Source of the DNA: Pectinophora gossypiella
Lineage: Eukaryota > Arthropoda > Insecta > Lepidoptera > Gelechiidae
Length of the DNA stretch: 64,000 nt
NCBI RefSeq assembly: GCF_024362695.1
Contig: NC_065404.1
Location: 9,960,604-10,024,603, forward strand
Direction: 5' to 3'
Made by a program: the position numbers and the translations under genes. Under the pieces are notes generated by a model that worked only from the letters and a program-made list of their open reading frames with translations, did no database searches and was not told the origin of the DNA. Shown here piece after piece: positions 56,036-64,000 of this stretch (positions are counted from its first letter, which is position 1; each line of letters starts with the position of its first letter).

Positions 56036-59021
56036 TATTTTGAATGTTCAACAGATGAAAACTTTAATAAAGTAACTGAAAATATCGAAGCTTGTAAAAA
56101 AATGTTTAAACAAAAAAAATTTGATGGATGGAGATCTTTTTGCCTATCAATTTGCCCAGATGTTAGCCCATCTGAAGTTTGGGCGAATATAAGAAGATTC
56201 AGGGGTGCTTTCAAGGAATCCTCTCCTTCTGCTCTTCCTCAGAATTTGACCCATAAATTTATTGATACCCTAGCTCCTCCTTATGTTTCAGAGTTTATAA
56301 TGATTTCACCAGCTGTCGATGATCGTACTGGACTAAATAGCCCCTTTTCTCTCCATGAAATGAAAGGCGTCTTATCAAATGTGAAGGATTCAGCTCCTGG
56401 CGTTGATGGAATACCATATTCATTTGTAGCTAATCTAGGTGATGATGCTTTAGGTTATTTACTTAACCTAATTAATAGTTTTATGCTATCCGGTAATATA
56501 CCCCCTGCATGGAGAGTTCAAGAAGTGTTTCCTATTCTGAAACCTAATAAGGATCCTACCCTTGCTTCATCTTATCGTCCTATTGCTCTGTCATCGGTCT
56601 TAATTAAAATTACTGAACATCTGGTTAAAAATAGATTAGAATGGTTTATGGAGAGCAAAGGTTTACTTAGTAGAAGTCAGTACGGCTTCAGAAAAGGTAA
56701 AAGTACAATGGACAGTATAGCTATTTTTGTCACTGATATACGACTGGCATTCTCTTCTAACCAGTCCGTCGTAGCAGCTTTTCTGGACATTACTGCAGCT
56801 TACGACAATGTAGTTTTATCTATACTATATAAGAAATTATTGGCTTTTAATGTACCTTCCATGCTTTCTTCATTTATCATAAATATGCTCTCTGAGCGTT
56901 GTATTCAGTTTTTTACGGATGACGAGCATTTTTTGTCACGATTAGTCTGGAAAGGTCTCCCACAGGGGTCGGTACTCAGCCCTCTGTTGTATAATGTTTA
57001 TAGTTCAGATCTAGAATCTTCCCTAGATGATAATGTGAGTATTCTTCAATATGCAGACGACCTCCTGTTGTACTGTTCTGACAAATCTATTCAGAATGCC
57101 TCTTCAGCCTTATGTCGGTCTCTTGATTTGCTCAAGGTTTGGTTGGATTTAAATGGCCTAGATGTTTCTTCTCCTAAAAGCTCTGTAGTTGTGTTTACAA
57201 GACGATTAATGATCCCTCCTGTAACTGTTGCATTTAATAATAATCCTATCCCAGTAAAAACTTCAGCAAAGTTCCTTGGCGTCATTCTTGACGATAAATT
57301 ATCGGGTAAACATCATATCGAATACGTTACCGGTAAATGTGATCGTAATTTTAATATTCTTCGATGCCTTGCAGGAGTTTGGTGGGGTGCGCACCCTTAT
57401 TCGCTTAAGTTATTATATAATGCATTAATCAGGAGCATAATAGACTATGGTACCTTCATTCTTGTGCCAGGTAGCGTAGAATCTTTTCAGAACCTGGATT
57501 CCATTCAGTACAAATCTCTGAGATTGATTTGTGGTGCCATGAGATCCAGCCCAACTAACTGCTTACAAATAGAATGTTCCGACCCTCCTTTGCATTTAAG
57601 GCGTCAATACTTATGTGATAAGTTTATATTTCGGTCTTTTCAACTTATCGACCACCCTCTTTACCAGAAACTTCAGTTACTGTTTGATCTTACACTTTCT
57701 TCCCCTTATTGGTCCCACAAACCTATCCCATGTCTTGTTAAAAGTTTTCAAAAGTTTATATATCTTCAAGCCCCCACTCACAGACAGCCTGCACATCCTT
57801 TGTTTTGTGACGAATTTGAACCTTTAGTTCTATCCCCTGATGTATCCCTAAATTTGGGCTTTATTAGAAGTGATCCTAGTGTAAGTGCCATGTTCTGTCT
57901 TACAAAAGATTTACAATGGCCTCATGCTCATCATATATACACGGATGCATCAAAGCTCTCGTCATCAGGAAATGTTGGTGTGGGAGTGTACCATGCTCAG
58001 TATAATATAATTCAGAAAATTAAAATGCCACCAGAAACGTCTGTTTTTACTGGGGAATGCTTAGGTCTTTTTAAAGCAATAGATTACATTATAACCATGA
58101 AACTTAAGAACACGGTAGTTTTTTCAGATGCTAGAAGCAGTCTTCAGGCTTTATTAAAATTTCCATTCAGAACTAAAATAATATTTCCGATTATTATAGA
58201 TATACGAAGGTCACTGTATAAATGTATCCGCCTAGGGTATTCAGTTTCTTTTTGTTGGATCCCTGGACACAGCAAAATACCTGGCAATATTAAAGCCGAC
58301 CTTCTTGCTAAAGAGGCTGTGGATAGTGGTGACTTATTTACATATAAAAACTACACCCATGATTTAGTTAATTTACCTAGCTTATATCTTCATGAATATT
58401 GGGGGGATGAATGGGCAGTGAGTTCTCAGACCAAAGGTAAATTTTATTCATCAATTCAACCAATTATTTTAAGCAAGCCTTGGTTCTTCCGGGTTAAAGT
58501 TGGCAAGAGAGCAACGTCCTGCCTCATACGTATGAGGCTCGGTCATACATGCTGTGCATCTTTCCTTGCAAAGATTGGCGTTATATCAAGTGGCGACTGT
58601 GAATGTGGTTTGGATACTGGTCATGTTAACCACATTTTTCTGGCTTGCCCTCTACATGACAACTCCCTTCTTTTTAAAAATCTTTTATTACAAAAAGTCC
58701 CTCTTCCTACATCTATTTCGGTCCTACTTGCTTCTAATGATCCTCAAATATATAAGTTGTTAGCCACATTTATTCAAGTAAATAATATAAAATTATAGTT
58801 AAATATATGTTTATTTTATACCTATTTATATGTGTAAGTATATTGATATTCCTTACCTTACCTTATGATCCTTTATTTCAAAATTTCGTTCCTATCCAAA
58901 TTCCTTTCTCCATAAACGTTTCCTAAGTCTTTATACTCTACAGTCAAATCTACATTTATTGGCAAATATGCAAGTCGCATGACGCCAAAAAGGAAAAAAA
59001 AAAAAAAAAATACCCACTTAG

Positions 59022-59283
59022 TAAAAGGAGAATATAAATCACGATGTTAACTTAATGGTTGTAAGAAAAGTGTTCTGAAATTGTGTGGTGGGACTTCAAA
59101 GGATTTCGTCCATTGAAGCTAAGTATCTAGACTAAGTATCTCACTATGAATGTACTGTTTATATAATACTCTTATTTATCTAGATATTTCAAAAGTAATC
59201 CAAAGTTTACTAAATACATACCGCGTTGAGAACATCATACCGAGAGTCAGGGAATCGACACTCCAACTTTGGTTCACATTAAT
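59022..59283. other. Spacer between the LINE and the minisatellite
   Basis: AT-rich continuation of the LINE target. No coding or repeat signal that I can name. Confidence 0.35.
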
Positions 59284-60010
59284 GAGATATAGAGCGTCTG
59301 CCCCTAGCGAGCAGGTACGCTAAGGCACCTGCCCTTGTGTGTAGGTTGAGCCAATTAATATGCGAATAGAGCGTCTGCCCTGGTGAGCAGATATGTTAAG
59401 GCACCTGCCCATGTGTGTAGGTTGTACCTATTAATATGAGAATACAGCGTCTGCCCTGGTGAGCAGGTACGCTAAGACACCTGCCCATGCGTGTAGGTTG
59501 ATCCAACTAATATGTGAACAGAGCATCTACCCCTGGTGAGTAGATATGCTGAGGCCCCTGCCCAGGTGTGTAAGGTTGAGCCGACTAATATGAGAACAGA
59601 GCGTCTACCCCTGGTGAGTAGATATGCTAAGGCGCCTGCCCAAGTGTGTAAGGTTGAGCCGATTAATATGAAAACAGAGCGTCTACCCCTGGTGAGTAGA
59701 TATGCTAAGGCGCCTGCCCAAGTGTGTAAGGTTGAGCCGACTAATATGAGAACAGAGCGTCTACCCCTGGTGAGTAGATATGCTAAGGCGCCTGCCCAGG
59801 TGTGTAAGGTTGAGCCGACTAATATGAGAACAGAGCGTCTACCCCTGGTGAGTAGATATGCTAAGGCGCCTGCCCAGGTGTGTAAGGTTGAGCCGACTAA
59901 TATGAGAACAGAGCGTCTGCCCTGGTGAGCAGATATGCTAAGGCCTGCCCATGTGTGTAGGTAAGCCAATAAGTAAGAGATATAAAGCATCTGCCCTGGT
60001 GAGCATGTTA
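59284..60010. repeat. 78-bp minisatellite, about nine units
   Basis: Unit landmarks are GCGTCTACCCCTGGTGAGTA, GATATGCTAAGGCGCCTGCC, GTGTGTAAGGTTGAGCCGA and CTAATATGAGAACAGA. Successive GCGTCTACC starts at 59601, 59679 and 59757 fix the period at 78 bp. Inner units are most alike; outer ones (before 59530 and after 59920) are shorter or diverged. Because 78 is a multiple of three and the unit lacks stops, frames stay open on both strands (59472-59990 minus, 59536-59928 plus), each a 26-residue repeat. Confidence 0.93.
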
Positions 60011-63000
60011 TGCATAAATGATAATTTCTAAACTGGCTAGAATCCTTTGTTTATGTCTCAATATACAGTTTCGTTATAACTGCTAAAGTTTAAACTAATA
60101 CTCTTAGGTCCAATTAGCCAAATGTGATCACATTCCCTAAACTATATATTATATTTACTATCTTATATTAAACTTATTATATAATGTTATATATCTAGGT
60201 ATAATCATATATATCTCAATGTGTCATGACATAATGGTAGTCCTTATAATTATGTATTATAATAATTGTAGTATGATATTAAATATGTTGACAACATTGA
60301 TGGGCTTTGAAAGGCTTGAAGCCTTTTTTGTGCCCGAGTCACCGAGAGTGTCGGTGTCATCGGGCATTCTATTTTACCCTACAGGAGGTGAATCGGTGGA
60401 CGTGTCTCCGACCAAGTATCAATGTGAAGCAGATATAGTCTCAGAATACTAATCTCAGTGGGAAACTATAGGTCAGTTATAATTTGATATATTTTTTAAT
60501 TCGATCAATATCGCTATGTTCTGGCGTAGCGACATGGTGGAGATGCTGGGATATGACAATCCATAATTTTGCAATTGAGATAATATTTAATAGTATGTAA
60601 CACCTATTTCATATTCAACATTGGCGGAGACACGTACAATACCGTTACATAGTAAAGCCAACAGATGGCGTTAACAGTACTGTTTTAAAAGTAATCAAGT
60701 AAGATCATTTATTTTACATTTACAATCACAACATGAAATAGTAAAGAGTATGCTGCGTTTTAATTTACCCAATAATAAAAAAAAATACATTTACTATAAT
60801 TTCAAAAGAATCTTGAAGAGGGTTATTTGAGGGTTGCAGTGCCCTTACTGGGTCCATGTTGATACTATAATACTTACTTCTGTATTTTTATAACACCACA
60901 ATTTGTACGAACACATGGTCGCAATAAAACATTTCTATTCTATTCTATTCTATTTAAAATAAGAATGTGGGGATATGCGGAAGTACGAGATCACGTGACC
61001 GATATGGCGGAAATAGACGAAATAGTTCCACTATTTGATACTCATTTGTTTTTTCATTGCTCTAAATTAAGAGATTATCTCTATCGTAATTTAATTACAA
61101 CTTTAAAATTTAAATGTCGTTTTTTATGCTTAATAATGATGTTTATTTTCTGACGAATATTTTTTCTCAATCACTCGTAAATATATTTAAGAAGCGAGTC
61201 GTGGGGGTCGTCCATTTTGGTTTTATTTCTTTGTAAACTTGAATCGAAGTGTTTGAAAATTTCGCAAAGTCTGTGCAAAACTCAAAGTAACGGGTTAATT
61301 TGTACTATTTACCACATCTAAGAACCAGTGTTACAGAATTATATGAGTTAAGTTGGAATCTAATGAGGTAAGCGGGTGGAAAATAGAAATAAAATTTAAT
61401 ATTGCGTGTAGATGATAAAATAACAGAATGATTTGTTTCTTAGGTGAATAGATTCTGCATTTAGTAAGTGAGACCAGAGTAGTTTCCTTCCAGTTGTGCA
61501 GCAACGACTTCACTTACAGGTAAAAGTTCAGATCTAATTAAGATTTTCATACTTTGTAAGTAATATAGACACCGGCTTATCTAACTACAAAATGTTACAA
61601 AACTTTACATTTTACCGCGAACTGAATACGGTTAACTTAAACTATAATGTTGTAGGCATATGTGTAGTAATTTATGGCTACCACATTCTGAAATTTTCAT
61701 TCGCCGCTACCTACATGATTGTGTTCAAGTGGCAGTATAAGTTTGTAATACTTATTGTGAACAACCACAAAATAGAAGCCATTTGTACCTAGAGTAACTA
61801 CCGACATAGGTACCTACCAACGGACAGGTATTACTAGTGTCGTACTAGTGTATGGTAGATACGTAGATAATAAATACAATTAACTTTTCCCTTTTCACCA
61901 ATACTACTTACCGTCTTAGATATTTTGCTTGTTCATAATCTATTTGACATAGTCCTAGGACATGAACCTCCTTATTGCGCTACTTCTGTTTGTTGCATGT
62001 TGACCTTCATTTTTGTGTAGGTACTATAAAGGTATCTAGATAGACACCTACATTTTCAATAAGTGTTCTAAGATGATCCGAACTGAAAATAAACTTATTA
62101 AGGAAATTAAAAGTATTAGATTGATAAATAATTACATTAACAAATTACCTATGAGTATAAGAGAAGGCCTCATTGCTGAGTGACAGTCTCTTCCGTGCAG
62201 CCTCTTGAGTGTGTGGGATAATTGATTACATTATATGTAAATATGTATGTGTATATGATATTATGGACAGTAAGTACAGCTTGGGAATATATGGAATTGC
62301 AATTATAATTAACAAGGTATAGGTATATAATCAATCACTATGTAATACCTTAGCAAATGAAATTTCTTATTAAAGTTTCTCAGGTCCATATCTAATTAAA
62401 TAAACTACCTACTCTAGTCTAACTAAATATATATCTACAATGGTAAATAATAAATTGAGCACTATAATAATAAAATTATATAAGTAAACTCACTTACATG
62501 ATCTTGGTGAGATGGATGAAGTTACAAGTGGTTGAACGATGGCTTGCATTTGATAATTATGATATCTTTATTTACTGAAAGGGATTTAAATATGTGACAA
62601 TACCTATTAGTTTATTTATTTATTATTTTATTATTAAAAATAAGCACAGTACTTAATACATTTTTTTACAATTGACGGTGCAACAAAAACCAACTTTGGT
62701 TTATCCGTACACCGACATTCACCATCGTCGCTTCCAATTTGCAACATAATATCATGCTCGAACAAATAGTACAATAAATTGGAACATGTAGGCAGGAATT
62801 TATACACTTGCAAGCGAAGTACACAAAAACTAGTTCGCTGCATCAGCTTCACCCCGCGCGTCACACGTAACTACCGGACAGCGCGACACACAGGAGGTTT
62901 TTGCGGCTTCTCTAATATTTTTCCTGATTTAAGAAATGGTGCTTTAGTTTGTATTTAATGTTAAGTTCAGTGATTTCATTTTTAAGGTTCACATGTACAA

Positions 63001-63746
63001 GTAATTACGAGTCAGCTGGTATCTTTTGTTTGTAAACTGAGCTAAGGACACAAGCTACCATTTGAAGTTGCATACAAAAGTCAGAAGTGATGATGCTGAC
63101 AATGAATATTGCTATACATATTCAGATAATCATGTTTAAAGTTTTAAGATTGTAGTATCAAAGTTAACAATAAAGAAAAATATATTAATAGGTAAGATCG
63201 AGGGTACTTGCTATATGTGTGTGTGTGTGTGTGTTTATGTACATACTATGTTAGGGCATAGAATAATGAATAATAATACTATGTATAGAACATGATACAT
63301 GTCATATAGGTACATACACATTATATAGTTGAAGTCCATATAAACCGACTTGGAAAATGTTGTTAGGTAGGTATATTGAAAAATTTCCCTGCTCATGTAT
63401 AAACTACTTAGTAAATTAGATAATATTGGGCAACCTGTGATAAATTAATATTTCCTTCTGTTTTTAAATCTCAGTGGTAAATGAATACAAGTTGTCAGTA
63501 GGTATTTGAGGCAATCTTAGAGTTACTTAATTGCAATACTTCCATATAGCATCACGCCCGTGACTTCGAGCGGGTGGGTTGAGGTGTATGTACCATAGAA
63601 ACAGGATACCTATCAATTTGAAACTTATGTGTATGTCAGAAATCTCAATTTAGGTTTAAATTGTATCTAATAATGAGAATATGAAATGAATAAGGGTTTT
63701 TTTTTGAGCAGATTACATTATCAATTCCAGATTTAAACAAAACACC
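60011..63746. other. Intergenic, retroposon traces and simple repeats
   Basis: A block around 60301-60470 (GAAGCCTTTTTTGTGCCCGA, GGTGAATCGGTGGACGTGTC) and TTGGCGGAGACACGTAC near 60620 look retroelement-derived but could not be assigned. A GTCGCAATAAAACATTTCTA tail with (TTCTA)n at about 60930-60953 looks like a LINE 3' end. A (TG)n run lies at about 63215-63234. Short minus-strand frames at 62634-62864 show no recognisable domain. Confidence 0.35.
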
Positions 63747-64000
63747 ATGGAGGAGGTGATGTTAAGAAGGCTAAAAATAATATGTGGCGAAATAGAGAAA
63801 ATAAATAAGCAAGCCAACAACATATTGGTCTCAGTCTCTCTTCTGGAGTCTATGTCAACACAAGAAGTTGAAATCATTGTTCAGAAATTAGAAACCGTCA
63901 TAAAGAGATTCTGCGATGAATTGAATAATTATTTTAGAATAGCTCAGGAGCCTGCGGCTGATGATATTTCAAGTATGAGCATTATTCAACTTGGCGCAGA
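63747..64000 (+). CDS. First coding exon of an unrecognised helical protein (partial)
   Basis: An ATG in strong context (AACACCATGG) opens a frame that remains open for 84 codons to the window edge. It starts MEEVMLRRLKIICGEIEKIN. A TTCCAG acceptor lies just upstream (63725-63730), so this exon probably follows a 5'UTR intron. The translation is charged and heptad-like (IEKINKQANNILVSVSLLE, VEIIVQKLETVIKRF), suggesting alpha-helix or coiled coil. I do not recognise the family. The gene continues beyond the window. Confidence 0.55.
   Translation, partial: MEEVMLRRLKIICGEIEKINKQANNILVSVSLLESMSTQEVEIIVQKLETVIKRFCDELNNYFRIAQEPAADDISSMSIIQLGA

Larger units (their letters stand above)
53471..58798 (+). 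pseudogene. LINE ORF2 (endonuclease, reverse transcriptase, RNase H) split by Tc1
   Basis: Two open segments, 53471-54399 and 56038-58798, lie in one frame once the insertion and one TA copy are set aside (1229 codons). Segment 1 is an APE-type endonuclease: LQWNCRS, QETWL, GDFNAQH and GSDHYSLI. Segment 2 is the reverse transcriptase, with FLDITAAYDNV (first Asp), GLPQGSVLSPLLYNVY and LQYADDLLLY (catalytic YADD). RNase H follows, with IYTDASK, TGECLGLFKAI, FSDARSSL and WIPGHSKIPGN. A zinc motif CECGLDTGHVNHIFLAC lies near the end. As it stands the frame cannot be translated through, so the copy is disabled although almost undecayed. Confidence 0.93.
51731..59010 (+). mobile_element. Full-length non-LTR retrotransposon with RNase H, interrupted by Tc1
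   Basis: Flanked by an 11-bp duplication TACCCACTTAG (51720-51730 and 59011-59021), with a poly-A tail at about 58994-59010. Total 7280 bp, of which 1638 bp is the Tc1 insertion with its duplicated TA, leaving about 5.64 kb. It has a 5'UTR, a zinc-knuckle ORF1, then ORF2 with APE endonuclease, reverse transcriptase, RNase H and a C-terminal zinc motif. The order fits the Jockey/I/R1 group. Apart from the Tc1 insertion I see no stop or frameshift in either frame, so it inserted recently. Confidence 0.94.

Noticed and set aside
59472..59990. 172-codon minus-strand and 130-codon plus-strand frames with a 26-residue repeat
   Set aside because: Explained by the 78-bp minisatellite, whose period is a multiple of three. 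No domain, promoter or splice signal supports translation.

Overview
The window looks like a euchromatic stretch of a lepidopteran (moth or butterfly) genome. The genes are AT-rich and intron-containing, with GT-AG introns. Short TAGGTAC/GTACCTA words recur throughout. Lepidoptera-type retroposon tails ending in CCCAGCAGTGGG followed by TGATGATG occur several times, and the non-coding DNA is crowded with MITEs. The order assignment is an inference from these features; species cannot be read from the sequence.

Host genes, left to right. (1) A two-exon protein N-terminal methyltransferase, NTMT1 (2182-3396, +). (2) A single-exon 523-residue leucine-rich-repeat protein of unknown function (8941-10512, -). 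(3) The plasmanylethanolamine desaturase PEDS1/TMEM189 in four exons, with all histidine motifs (14673-22684, +). (4) The Golgi golgin GM130/GOLGA2 in at least four further exons after a 14-codon first exon (31363-37054, +). (5) Phosphatidylserine synthase in six exons (45597-48506, -). (6) A small THAP zinc-finger protein (49868-50880, -). (7) The first exon of an unrecognised helical protein running off the right edge (63747-64000, +). PEDS1 and phosphatidylserine synthase are both ER phospholipid enzymes, but they lie 23 kb apart and nothing shows a functional cluster.

Mobile DNA makes up much of the rest. A full-length non-LTR retrotransposon with RNase H (51731-59010) has an 11-bp target duplication. 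It is split inside ORF2 by a Tc1-like element (54400-56035) carrying an uninterrupted DD34E transposase. Three elements show perfect 8-bp target duplications: a hAT relic just upstream of PEDS1 (13911-14521), a long-armed foldback in PEDS1 intron 3 (20594-22039), and a second foldback (28221-28911). Three recurring short families are named here: M1 (ends GTTAGTGACATCGTAACG), M2 (ends TTATTACACCTACCTGTCC) and F3 (ends AATGAGGGACTTTCCAGG). F3 still carries what looks like the first codons of a THAP domain, so it may derive from a P-element-like transposon. Nests are common: M1 in F3 (twice), foldback in F3, foldback in M1, and Tc1 in LINE.

Other structures are an LTR with a primer-binding-site-like sequence next to an inverted LTR copy (24090-24789), a tRNA-derived SINE abutting a GM130 splice donor, a CTGT microsatellite, and a 78-bp minisatellite open on both strands. 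I see no CRISPR array, rRNA gene, operon or obviously new enzymatic system. The most novel signals are the THAP-retaining MITE family, the inverted THAP exon copy, the nested transposons and a His-rich insert in GM130.
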